From NCBI GenBank assembly GCA_007132995.1, contig SLNP01000051.1:1-41253 (forward strand): a stretch of 41,253 nucleotides of DNA, written 5' to 3'. The notes below the pieces were generated by a model. It had not been told where the DNA came from and ran no database searches. It was given only the letters and a program-made list of their open reading frames with translations. Shown one piece after another: positions 17,125-25,844 of this stretch (positions are counted from its first letter, which is position 1; every line of letters starts with the position of its first letter). The stretch is from Bacteroidales bacterium. GTDB lineage: Bacteria; Bacteroidota; Bacteroidia; Bacteroidales; VadinHA17. The translations under genes and the position numbers were made by a program.

Positions 17125-19131
17125 ATGCGTTCCTGGAATTTTATGAAGCTGTTTCCTGTTCTGCTGCTTTTACTGTTGCAGTGGAACTCTCTTACTATAG
17201 TGGCCCAGGTGGTTGTCGAGAGGTCTGACCAGAGGGTAGTGATAGAGGGTAAGACCTACTATCTGCACACCGTGAGCCGCGGAGAGACCCTTTTTTCCAT
17301 CTCGAGAGCCTATTCAGTATCTGTTGAAATTATTCAGCGTGAAAATCCTGATGCTGCAGAGGTTTTGAGTGTAGGACAGGTTTTAAGAATACCATATGCA
17401 GAGCCGGAAGAGGAGCAGGAGAGAGACCACCGACGGTTTATTTACCACACCATAATAGCTGGGGAGACCCTCTTCTCCCTCTCAAGGCAGTATGATGTTT
17501 CGGTCAGTGCAATATTGGAGGTTAATCCTGGTATAGATCCTTCTGATATACCTGTGGGATATGAACTGGCAATACCCAGAAAGACTCCTTTGACTGAAGA
17601 TGAACCTGAAGAGGTGGAGCATACTGATGATCAGTATACCACCTACAGGGTAGAGAGAGGTGAGACACTATCATCAATATCAAGAAAATTTGGTGTGTCG
17701 GTCAGGGAGATAAGACGGGCCAACAGAGGCCTTCTCTTTCCCCGCGCCAATCAGATAATAATGATACCCGGACGCTTTGAGGATGTTGAAGATGCGGTTG
17801 ATGATATAGCCGTTGCCGACACCGCTGCAGTTATAGACCGTTTTGAACCCGATACTCTGTTGGCCGGAGAGGAGCCCGAAGAGTTTTTTACTCCTGAAGG
17901 GGTTACTGATATATCTATGCTGCAGGGCAGAGTCGACATAGCCGTTATGCTTCCTCTCAATCTTGATGAGAACTCTTTAAGGGTTGTAATAGACAGCAGT
18001 CGTACTCCCCCCCGCGTAAGGGAGAGGCCGTTTCAGTGGATTGCCCCGGGTACCACCCGCTTTATTGAGATGTATAACGGTGTTCTGATTGCTGCCAGCG
18101 AACTTAGAGATGCCGGTCTTGATGTCACGGTACACCTATTTGAAACAGGAACCGGCTCTGATGCAGAAGAGATAATCGATGATATTATTGGCAGTGGCCG
18201 GCTTCGCAACATGGATCTTATAATTGGTCCGGTACACTCTTTTAATCTGGAGAGGGTGGCACCCTATGCCGCCAGACATAATATACCCATTGTTTCGCCG
18301 GTACCGCTGCGTGACTATTCGGTACTTAATGATAACCCGACGCTATTTATGGCCAATCCGTCGATGCCTGTGTTGCACAAAGCGCTGGCCAATGCTGTTG
18401 CCCGCCATCATGGCAGTAATCTTCTCTTTATCTATACCGATACCGCCCGGGTTTACAATGAGGCCATGGACTTTCGGGATGCCATTCTCAATGAGGTTAC
18501 AAGTACCACCCCGCCTGAGAATTTAAGTTTCAATGAGATTCTTTTCAGAAGTCGTGCGGTGGCTCCGCTTGACGGCCCCGACAGACTTGATGATGTGCTG
18601 TCACAGAGCAGGCATAATGTTGTTATACTTGGCACCGAAGATGGTCCGGCCATCAAGGAGACCCTGATGGACCTTAGCAGCCTCAGACGACACTACCCTG
18701 TTACTGTTTATGGTTTTCCTGCGGTCAGGGAGTTGGAGATGAGCCCCGATCTCTCCTATCTTTTTGATCTTGAGGTTGAATTGTATGACCCGTTCTATAT
18801 TGACTATAGCAGCGACAGGGTTCAATGTTTCCTTGACAGATATCGGGCCCTTTTCTATACCGAGCCTGCGCAGGATAGCTTTGCATGGGTCTGTTATGAC
18901 ATAACAATATACTTTGTCAGCGGACTCTCAATGCACGGCGGCCGGTTCCTTTCACAGCCGGGAATTCATAATCCGCTTCTTCTTACATCGCGATTTAGTT
19001 TCCGCAGGGATGGTTCTCAGAATGGTTTTGAGAATATGGGGTTAACGAGACTTAAATACAGGAGTGCTACACTGGATGTCGCTGTAGAGGAGAGACGGGA
19101 GAGGCGTATTACAGGACGGGAAGGACAGTAG
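17125..19131 (+). CDS. exported LysM protein with periplasmic-binding-protein-like domain
   Basis: A 668-residue exported protein with a signal peptide or anchor (about residues 8-28). Three LysM repeats (about 46-90, 107-151 and 172-215), each with the GETL.S(I/L)S core, are expected to bind peptidoglycan. After an acidic linker (216-265) comes a region of about 390 residues that looks like a type I periplasmic binding fold (VDIAVMLPLNL; LIIGPVHSFNLERVAPYAARHNIPIVSP; a second half with VVILGTEDG and DSFAWVCYDITIYFVSG). No transporter genes adjoin it. The combination is seen in Bacteroidetes, where I know of no established role; cell-wall-linked sensing or lipoprotein trafficking are guesses. 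Convergent with the TPR gene. Confidence 0.85.
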   Translation: MRSWNFMKLFPVLLLLLLQWNSLTIVAQVVVERSDQRVVIEGKTYYLHTVSRGETLFSISRAYSVSVEIIQRENPDAAEVLSVGQVLRIPYAEPEEEQERDHRRFIYHTIIAGETLFSLSRQYDVSVSAILEVNPGIDPSDIPVGYELAIPRKTPLTEDEPEEVEHTDDQYTTYRVERGETLSSISRKFGVSVREIRRANRGLLFPRANQIIMIPGRFEDVEDAVDDIAVADTAAVIDRFEPDTLLAGEEPEEFFTPEGVTDISMLQGRVDIAVMLPLNLDENSLRVVIDSSRTPPRVRERPFQWIAPGTTRFIEMYNGVLIAASELRDAGLDVTVHLFETGTGSDAEEIIDDIIGSGRLRNMDLIIGPVHSFNLERVAPYAARHNIPIVSPVPLRDYSVLNDNPTLFMANPSMPVLHKALANAVARHHGSNLLFIYTDTARVYNEAMDFRDAILNEVTSTTPPENLSFNEILFRSRAVAPLDGPDRLDDVLSQSRHNVVILGTEDGPAIKETLMDLSSLRRHYPVTVYGFPAVRELEMSPDLSYLFDLEVELYDPFYIDYSSDRVQCFLDRYRALFYTEPAQDSFAWVCYDITIYFVSGLSMHGGRFLSQPGIHNPLLLTSRFSFRRDGSQNGFENMGLTRLKYRSATLDVAVEERRERRITGREGQ

Positions 19132-19153
19132 TTGTCGCTTGTCTCACATTATC

Positions 19154-21376
19154 CTAAACGAAAAACAGGACATAGTCTGTAACCATTATTATGTCTGTGT
19201 CAGTTACCCCATTATCCATCAGAATGTCCTCATCATGCTTCATTATGTTCACAAAGTCTTTCCTGGAAATACCTGCAACTGTTATGGCTCTCCTGTACAT
19301 TTCTGCTGCCTCTGCCTTATTGCCTGTACAGAAGGCTATGTGCCCGATGTTAATAAGATCGTGACCGCTCACTTTTGAGCTCTCTATCCGCTGGTAGTAA
19401 CGGCGCGAGTCGTCATATTTCCCCATGGCGAAATAACACCACCCGATAGGTCGCAGTATCCTGTCGTTACCCGGGTTGCTGTACTCTATTCGGAAATAGT
19501 ACTTCAGGGCCTTCTCGTACTCTTGCAGTTTCAGGTAGCAGTGGGCGGTCATAAGGGTAGTGTGGTTGTTTTCACTCTCGATATCACCTGCCTGCAGGTA
19601 GTAGTCAAGAGCCTCTTCATGCCGGCCAATTTTCCGTAGCGACAATCCTATTTTCTTGACTGTCCACACCTTTCGCTCAACCATTTCAGCTCTGCGATAC
19701 CACTTCAGGGCCTCCTGCCAGTTGCCCGATTGCTGGTAGCAATAGCCCATTTTTTCGTATATCAACGCATTGGAGGGATCTGACTCAGCTCTCTCGCGAT
19801 ATATGTCGTAAGCTTCATCATAGAACTCTTTACGAAACAGGTAGTCTGCCATGTTTAAGTCTGCCTCCGGAGTGCTGAAGTGCTTTTTGTAGAAGAATGA
19901 GTTATATATCTCCAACCTTCCTGAGAAGATATCCTCAAACTCATTCCTGTAGGGTGACAGCTTGAAGAACCTGTAGAGATCCTGAAGATACTGTGTTATA
20001 ACAATCCGGAATTTCCTGTTTGGATCACCCGCAGGAGCAGTCTCTTCGTACTGTGCCAGACCCTCAAGCTCCATACGGAATACCTTTAACATCATGCTCT
20101 TCTGTTGCGAGGGAAGGTGTTTGAGATTGAGTAGCAACGAATACTTATCGGAGTTGCATATGAATGGAGTTCTGTAAAGGGCCTCTGCGAGTTCGTTGGT
20201 TCCTTCGCCCAGAATCTCATCGCGGAATATCTCATCTACTGTCTCATGGTCCGGATGGAAGGGTAGCAGCCAGTTGCTCAGCTGCCTGAAGAAGTCGAAA
20301 TGTTTGAGATTTGAAAATGCCTGCATGTAGACATCTGCACCCTCCATCTGAAGTTTTGACAACTCCTCAAAGGTGCGGTAAATCTCTTCCGATCCTTCAA
20401 ACATTTCAGACCAGTCGGGGTTCTCCTCGTTACCCATGTCAGACGGAAGAATGTTGTCAAGATCCAGCTTCTCCTCTATCCTGGGTTTCAGTTTTGCCAC
20501 TTTTGGCAGGATCTCCTCTGTCAATTTGCGCCCCAGCTTCTCAGTCTCTCTCGATCTAAGCACCTGTAAAACTATCATCCTGCATCTCTCCCTGAAAGCT
20601 TCATCTTCGCCGCACTCTGAGAGAACCCTGCATATCTCGGGATACAGCTTCACCCTTTTGTCATGATAATGGAGTATAAGTACCAGTCCGGCCATTGCCC
20701 TGCCGCTTATCTCTGCATTGTTGTGTGTGGATAGAGAGATGATTGTCCCGATCTTTTTTACCTGGAAAACCCTGAGGCAGCTCAGTGTGATTGAACTTAA
20801 AAAAAGGGCAACCTCATGCCAGTTGAACTTTTTGCTTCCGGTAATGATGGAGGCGAGATATTCATCCGCCTCACTGTAGTAGTCTGTAAGCCATAGTCTG
20901 TTGAATACCTTTGTTATGAGCTCGTTGCGCTTCTTTGACTCTATGGTTCCATGAATAGGAGCAGAGCCTTGGTCAATATCAGGGAGGGCATCCAGGTCAG
21001 CACTGAACAGAAGATCAGATGCCGTTATGACCGGGTGTTTTCCGCTTATTTTCTGCGCTCTCTCTTCGTTCTGCTTTATGCGGTAGGTGTGCCAGTCCGA
21101 CTGCTGTGACAATATGTCCTGTTTGACAATATCTGCAAGCCTTAACAGGTCATGCAGTATCTTGGTGTATATCTTCTCTCTCTCCGGATCTTCTACGCCC
21201 TCTATTGTATACTTGAGCATATTACTGTAGGTGAGGGTAATTGATCCAAGCTCATCTCTTATGGCAGGGTCTGAGCTCTCACCAGCCATTATGTTAAGAA
21301 TATCTATAGCCTGCTTCAGTTTTTTTGAGGTAATTAAACTGATCGCTTTTGTGTGTTGCTCAACAACCTTCTTCAT
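19154..21376 (-). CDS. large tetratricopeptide-repeat protein
   Basis: A 740-residue protein with no signal peptide, so probably cytoplasmic. The first 480 residues are helical and not assigned to a family. At least five TPR units follow from about residue 540: EFYDEAYDIYRERAESDPSN, NWQEALKWYRRAE, RHEEALDYYLQAG, EYEKALKYYFRIEYSNPGND, KYDDSRRYYQRIE and a last one with KAEAAEMYRRAI. TPRs mediate protein-protein contacts. The gene is single, convergent with the LysM gene (22 bp apart) and divergent from the YgiQ gene. No specific function can be given. Confidence 0.85.
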   Translation of the reverse strand: MKKVVEQHTKAISLITSKKLKQAIDILNIMAGESSDPAIRDELGSITLTYSNMLKYTIEGVEDPEREKIYTKILHDLLRLADIVKQDILSQQSDWHTYRIKQNEERAQKISGKHPVITASDLLFSADLDALPDIDQGSAPIHGTIESKKRNELITKVFNRLWLTDYYSEADEYLASIITGSKKFNWHEVALFLSSITLSCLRVFQVKKIGTIISLSTHNNAEISGRAMAGLVLILHYHDKRVKLYPEICRVLSECGEDEAFRERCRMIVLQVLRSRETEKLGRKLTEEILPKVAKLKPRIEEKLDLDNILPSDMGNEENPDWSEMFEGSEEIYRTFEELSKLQMEGADVYMQAFSNLKHFDFFRQLSNWLLPFHPDHETVDEIFRDEILGEGTNELAEALYRTPFICNSDKYSLLLNLKHLPSQQKSMMLKVFRMELEGLAQYEETAPAGDPNRKFRIVITQYLQDLYRFFKLSPYRNEFEDIFSGRLEIYNSFFYKKHFSTPEADLNMADYLFRKEFYDEAYDIYRERAESDPSNALIYEKMGYCYQQSGNWQEALKWYRRAEMVERKVWTVKKIGLSLRKIGRHEEALDYYLQAGDIESENNHTTLMTAHCYLKLQEYEKALKYYFRIEYSNPGNDRILRPIGWCYFAMGKYDDSRRYYQRIESSKVSGHDLINIGHIAFCTGNKAEAAEMYRRAITVAGISRKDFVNIMKHDEDILMDNGVTDTDIIMVTDYVLFFV

Positions 21377-21559
21377 GCCTTAAGTTTATTTCAATTCCTG
21401 TCAACAGCGGGCGTTATCTGTTCTCTTGCGCCCTTTGTATAGGTACGCTCTTTTACAGCAACAATCTTGCCGCACTTATTTATTACCATTTTGTCATGTT
21501 GTGGTGCATATTGCCGCCGGAAATTATCACCTTTGTGTGTCGTGTAATTAGTTAGTTTG

Positions 21560-23419
21560 ATGAGAGGAGAGTTTTCGGATGGCATGTTTCTGCCTACAAG
21601 CAGAAAAGAGCTTCAGGCTTTGGGGTGGGATGAGGTCGATGTAATCCTTTTCTCAGGTGATGCATATATAGATCATCCCTCTTTCGCTGCAGGTGTGATT
21701 GCCCGGATCATTGAAGATGAGGGGGCCACAGTAGCAGTTGTGCCCCAGCCGAACTGGAAGGACGATCTTCGTGACTTTGCCAAGCTTGGGCGACCACGAC
21801 TCTTTTTTGCAGTAACTGCCGGTAACATGGACTCTATGGTGAATCATTACACCGCAGCCGGTCGAAAGCGCTCTGAAGACGCCTATTCTCCGGGGGGGCG
21901 TGCCGGGTTTCGCCCCGACTACCCTACCATAGTCTATACCAAAGCCCTGAAAAAGCTTTTTCCCGATGTTCCTGTTGTTATTGGTGGTATAGAGGCTTCG
22001 CTCAGAAGGGTGTCTCATTATGACTACTGGAAGGGGAGAGTTGAGAGATCTCTGCTTTTATCCAGCGGGGCAGATATGCTTGTCTATGGAATGGGTGAGA
22101 GGCCTGTGCGGGAAGTAGTTCGTCTGCTGCAGAGAGGGGTGCCATTTAGTTCACTTACCACTGTACCGCAGACTGCCATATCGCTTCCATCTGTCTCTCC
22201 TCTTCCTCTGAATCGTAACTGGCGTGACCTTAGGATAGACTCACATGAGGATGTTGCCGGGTCAAAGGCTCTCTTTGCCAAAGCATTTATGATTTATGAG
22301 AAAGAGGGCAACAAGCTGAACCAGGCCCGTGTAGTGCAGAAGAGTGGCGAGAGGCTTGTTGTAATAAATCCTCCGTTTCCTCCTCCCGATGAGATAGAGG
22401 CAGATGCTATTTACAGCCTTCCCTTTACCTATATGCCACATCCCCGTTACAGGAAAAGGGGTGCAATTCCTGCGTATGAGATGATAAAGTTCTCTATTAA
22501 CACTCACAGGGGGTGTTTTGGAGGTTGTTCATTTTGTGCCATCTCTGCCCATCAGGGTAAGCATATAGTGAGCCGGTCGCCCGGATCTGTTCTTGATGAG
22601 ATAGCAAAAGTGTCATCACTTCCCGGATTCAGTGGTGTTATTACAGACCTGGGCGGACCTTCGGCCAACATGTACAGGCTAACCCCTTTTGATTCTGCCA
22701 GATGTGTTACATGCACCCGTCCATCATGTATATGGCCCTCTGTATGTTCTAATCTTGACACCTCGCACTCTGAACTCAACAGACTTTACCTGGCTGCTTC
22801 GGATGCCGCCGGGATTAAACATGTGTTTGTGAGCAGTGGTGTAAGATATGATCTGTTGCTGAAGGAGCATAACGGCAGGGCAGGAGGGCAGGAGGCACTC
22901 TATCTTGATAATCTTATCAGAAACCACCTTTCAGGATGGTTTAAGGTTGCTCCCGAGCATACAGATGATAAGGTTCTCTCTCTTATGCGAAAACCCTCAT
23001 TTAATCTTTACAGGAGGCTTATGGCTCTTCATGGCAAAATTGCCGCCGGTTGTGCCAGGAAGAGCAAGCTTGTTCCATACTTTATTTCCGGGCATCCGGG
23101 AGCAACTGAAGAGGTGATGGGTGAGACAGCCTCACTGCTGTGCGGGCTTGATATACGGTCCGATCTGGTTCAGGAGTTTACTCCTACACCTATGACATAT
23201 GCATCTACACTATACTACAGTAGAATAGATCCCTATAGTGGCAGGAGGGTATCGGCGGTGCACTCACTAAAGGATAAGCGTGTCCATAAGCGTTATTACT
23301 ATTGGTATAAGCAGGATGATTGCAGGTTTATTACAGAGAGACTGAAAGGTATGGGGAGAGACGATCTGGCAAGGGCAATAGTTAAGAGAAGCGGTAAGCG
23401 CAGAGGGGGGAGACTTTAA
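21560..23419 (+). CDS. YgiQ family radical SAM protein
   Basis: A 619-residue radical SAM protein. The SAM-cluster motif CFGGCSFC supplies Cys319, Cys323 and Cys326. The N-terminal B12-binding-like region has GWDEVDVILFSGDAYIDHPSF and PDVPVVIGGIEASLRR, the hallmark start of YgiQ proteins, and the C-terminal end carries the usual FTPTPMTYASTLYYSRIDPYSG. The substrate of this family is unknown to me. The frame opens at a TTG (21557), but the ATG at 21560 is the natural start. It ends 3 bp before the strong hairpin at 23422. CACCTTTG at 21528-21535 is a 7/8 match to the -7 box, 25 bp upstream. Confidence 0.9.
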   Translation: MRGEFSDGMFLPTSRKELQALGWDEVDVILFSGDAYIDHPSFAAGVIARIIEDEGATVAVVPQPNWKDDLRDFAKLGRPRLFFAVTAGNMDSMVNHYTAAGRKRSEDAYSPGGRAGFRPDYPTIVYTKALKKLFPDVPVVIGGIEASLRRVSHYDYWKGRVERSLLLSSGADMLVYGMGERPVREVVRLLQRGVPFSSLTTVPQTAISLPSVSPLPLNRNWRDLRIDSHEDVAGSKALFAKAFMIYEKEGNKLNQARVVQKSGERLVVINPPFPPPDEIEADAIYSLPFTYMPHPRYRKRGAIPAYEMIKFSINTHRGCFGGCSFCAISAHQGKHIVSRSPGSVLDEIAKVSSLPGFSGVITDLGGPSANMYRLTPFDSARCVTCTRPSCIWPSVCSNLDTSHSELNRLYLAASDAAGIKHVFVSSGVRYDLLLKEHNGRAGGQEALYLDNLIRNHLSGWFKVAPEHTDDKVLSLMRKPSFNLYRRLMALHGKIAAGCARKSKLVPYFISGHPGATEEVMGETASLLCGLDIRSDLVQEFTPTPMTYASTLYYSRIDPYSGRRVSAVHSLKDKRVHKRYYYWYKQDDCRFITERLKGMGRDDLARAIVKRSGKRRGGRL

Positions 23420-23421
23420 AA

Positions 23422-23462
23422 AAAAGCGAGACCGGAATGCGGATGCATTCCGGTCTGCTTTT
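23422..23462. terminator. bidirectional terminator between YgiQ and hydrogenase genes
   Basis: A perfect 12-bp stem (23429-23440 with 23445-23456) closed by a GGAT loop. On the minus strand it is followed by GC and an eight-T run (A-run at 23418-23425), a strong terminator for the hydrogenase operon. On the plus strand it is followed by GCTTTT and can also end the YgiQ transcript. A weaker 6-bp hairpin (23465-23483) sits beside it. Confidence 0.92.
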
Positions 23463-23520
23463 GCCGGGAGTTACCAGCTCCCGACGCGTGTTAACCTAAA
23501 AACCAAACCATGAAGAGAGT

Positions 23521-24009
23521 TTACAACTCCTCATATTCTTTAATAATATTCTTTACATCATCGGGTGCCACCCGTCCATATGTCTTGTCTCCTACCAGTA
23601 CCAGGGGGGCAAGACCGCAGGCTCCGACACAACGAAGGCTGGAAATCGAGAACTTGCCGTCAGGAGATGTCTCTCCCGCTTTAATGCCCAGCTCTTTTAC
23701 AAATTCGTCAAGAACCTTCTCTGCACCCCTCACATAACAGGCAGTACCCATACATATGCTGATGGGGTGTTTCCCGCGTGGGGTCATGGTGAAGAACGAG
23801 TAGAAAGTTACTACTCCGTATATCTTGGCTACCGGAATTCCGGAACAGTCGGAAACTACCTCCTGCACCTCTGCCGGCAGATAGCCAAAATGTTGCTGGC
23901 ATTTGTGCAGAATGTTTATCAACTCCTGATGGTCGTTGTTGAAAGAGTCACAGATCTCCCTGATCTTGTTGACATCCTCTTGCCTCAGTTCTATTTTTAT
24001 GCTTGACAT
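23521..24009 (-). CDS. hydC: [FeFe] hydrogenase subunit HydC / HndA (NuoE-like)
   Basis: A 162-residue thioredoxin-fold [2Fe-2S] protein with ligands Cys86, Cys91, Cys127 and Cys131 (ICMGTAC and RCVGAC), and the NuoE helical N-terminus (LPAEVQEVV, AKIYGVVTFYSFF). It is the last gene of the minus-strand hydrogenase operon, 38 bp after hydA. In the known trimeric enzymes this subunit docks on HydB and takes part in the NADH-linked electron path. It is a close cousin of the copy at 10.9 kb but shorter at the N-terminus. Confidence 0.92.
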   Translation of the reverse strand: MSSIKIELRQEDVNKIREICDSFNNDHQELINILHKCQQHFGYLPAEVQEVVSDCSGIPVAKIYGVVTFYSFFTMTPRGKHPISICMGTACYVRGAEKVLDEFVKELGIKAGETSPDGKFSISSLRCVGACGLAPLVLVGDKTYGRVAPDDVKNIIKEYEEL

Positions 24010-24047
24010 GATCTTTCAGTTTTTATTGTTTAATAACCCGCAGATAA

Positions 24048-25826
24048 CTACTGTTTCACTACAACCTTTTTCTTTTTGTCGAAATAGCTTGTGTGCAGAA
24101 GCTTGTGAGCCTTCTCTCCGTTGGGCTCACCCAGGAACTCATCATAAAGCTTAGTGATGAATGGATTTTCGTGCGACTTCCGTATAGGCTTGTTGCGGTC
24201 TTCCTGATAGATAGCGGCGGCTCTCGCCTTGATGATGTCGGAGTTGCCATGGTGGAGAGGCTGGCCTCCTCCGCCTATGCAGCCACCGGGGCATGCCATC
24301 ACCTCTATGGCATGGAACTCTGATTTGCCATCCCTGACATCTTCAAGCAGTTTTCTCGCGTTGCCAAGTCCGTGGGCAATGCCTATGTTTACCGGCAGTC
24401 CGTCGAAATCGATTGTTGCACTCCTGACACCCTCCATTCCCCTGAGCTGCTCGAAATCTACCTTTTCGAGCTTCTTTTTGGTGAATATCTCATATGCGGT
24501 TCTTACAGCAGCCTCAATAACGCCCCCTGTCGCTCCAAATATTACACCTGCTCCTGTTGATTCACCCATGGGGGCATCAAAATCATCATCTTCAAGGAGC
24601 TTGAGGTCTATGTTGGCCCGCTTGATGAACGATGCAAGCTCTCTGGTTGATATCGAGTAGTCTACATCAGGGCTGCCCTCAATCGAGAACTCATCCCTCT
24701 GGCATTCATACTTCTTTGCAAGGCATGGCATTATTGATACAACAACAATATCTTTCCTGCTCTTCTCTATGGTGTCGGCGAAGTATGTTTTTGCTATGGC
24801 GCCAAACATCTGCTGCGGCGATTTTGCGGTAGAGGGAACATCTTTCATGTCCGGGAAATAGGATTCGAAGAAGTTAACCCACCCGGGACAGCATGATGTA
24901 AGAATAGGAAGTTTGACACTCTTATCCCCATCAAGATGCCTCTTTATTCTGTCAAGTAACTCTGTGCCCTCTTCCATTATTGTGAGGTCAGCAGCAAAGT
25001 CGGTGTCGAATACATAGTCAAAACCAAGCGCCCGGAGTGCTGAAACCATCTTCCCGGTTACAAGAGTTCCCGGCTCCATACCAAAATCCTCGCCGAGAGC
25101 GGCTCTTACGGCGGGAGCGGTCTGTACTACAACTATTTTGTCCGGATCTGCCAGGGCACGAAGTACTTCGGGGGTGTGATCTACCTCCGTAAGGGCTCCG
25201 GTTGGACAGACCGCAACGCACTGTCCGCAATAGGTACAGGTTGAATGCTCGAGATTCATCTCGAATGCCGGAGCTACGGCGGCCATAAAACCACGATTAA
25301 CGGCGGACAATGCGCCGACAGTCTGAAAATCGTTGCACATAGTCTCGCATCTGCGACACATAATACACTTGTCGAGATCTCTTATTATTGACGGTGAGGT
25401 GTCTAGCCTGTAGCTTGACATCTCAGCTATCTCAATTCCTGGAATTTCGCGGATACCCATCTTTATAGCCATGTCCTGAAGATCGCAGTGTCCTGACTTT
25501 GAGCAAACAAGGCAATCTTTGGGGTGGTCTGACAGGATAAACTCCATTACTGTGCGGCGAGCGTTAAGCACTCTGGGGGTGTGAGTTTTAACAACCATTC
25601 CCTCTTCGCACTTGGTGGCACAGGCAGGTGCCAGATTACGCCTACCCTCTACCTCGACAACACAGACGCGGCATCCTGCGGGTGCGCACTCTATATCGAG
25701 GTCGTTCAGCTTCATGTAGCAGAGCGTTGGTATATCTATGCCAAGTTCTCTTGCTGCCATTAGTACGGTTGTTCCGGTGGGAACATTAACCTTTCTGTTA
25801 TCTATCTTGAGCTCTATATTTTTCAT
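24048..25826 (-). CDS. hydA: [FeFe] hydrogenase catalytic subunit HydA / HndD
   Basis: A 592-residue catalytic subunit that makes or oxidises H2 at the H-cluster. Order: [2Fe-2S] ferredoxin domain (Cys36, 52, 55, 69); the His-Cys3 [4Fe-4S] site (His101, Cys105, 108, 114); 2x[4Fe-4S] (Cys154-164 and 197-207); then the H-cluster motifs TSCCPGW (Cys313 ligand, Cys312 proton relay), MPCLAKKYE (Cys368) and MACPGGCIGGGGQP (Cys512, Cys516). The C-terminus KLYDEFLGEPNGEKAHKLLHTSY is the small-subunit-like end. All key residues are present, so activity is expected. The maturases HydE, HydF and HydG are not in the window. Gap to hydB is 18 bp. Confidence 0.96.
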   Translation of the reverse strand: MKNIELKIDNRKVNVPTGTTVLMAARELGIDIPTLCYMKLNDLDIECAPAGCRVCVVEVEGRRNLAPACATKCEEGMVVKTHTPRVLNARRTVMEFILSDHPKDCLVCSKSGHCDLQDMAIKMGIREIPGIEIAEMSSYRLDTSPSIIRDLDKCIMCRRCETMCNDFQTVGALSAVNRGFMAAVAPAFEMNLEHSTCTYCGQCVAVCPTGALTEVDHTPEVLRALADPDKIVVVQTAPAVRAALGEDFGMEPGTLVTGKMVSALRALGFDYVFDTDFAADLTIMEEGTELLDRIKRHLDGDKSVKLPILTSCCPGWVNFFESYFPDMKDVPSTAKSPQQMFGAIAKTYFADTIEKSRKDIVVVSIMPCLAKKYECQRDEFSIEGSPDVDYSISTRELASFIKRANIDLKLLEDDDFDAPMGESTGAGVIFGATGGVIEAAVRTAYEIFTKKKLEKVDFEQLRGMEGVRSATIDFDGLPVNIGIAHGLGNARKLLEDVRDGKSEFHAIEVMACPGGCIGGGGQPLHHGNSDIIKARAAAIYQEDRNKPIRKSHENPFITKLYDEFLGEPNGEKAHKLLHTSYFDKKKKVVVKQ

Positions 25827-25844
25827 TTCTGATAGTATCTGTGG

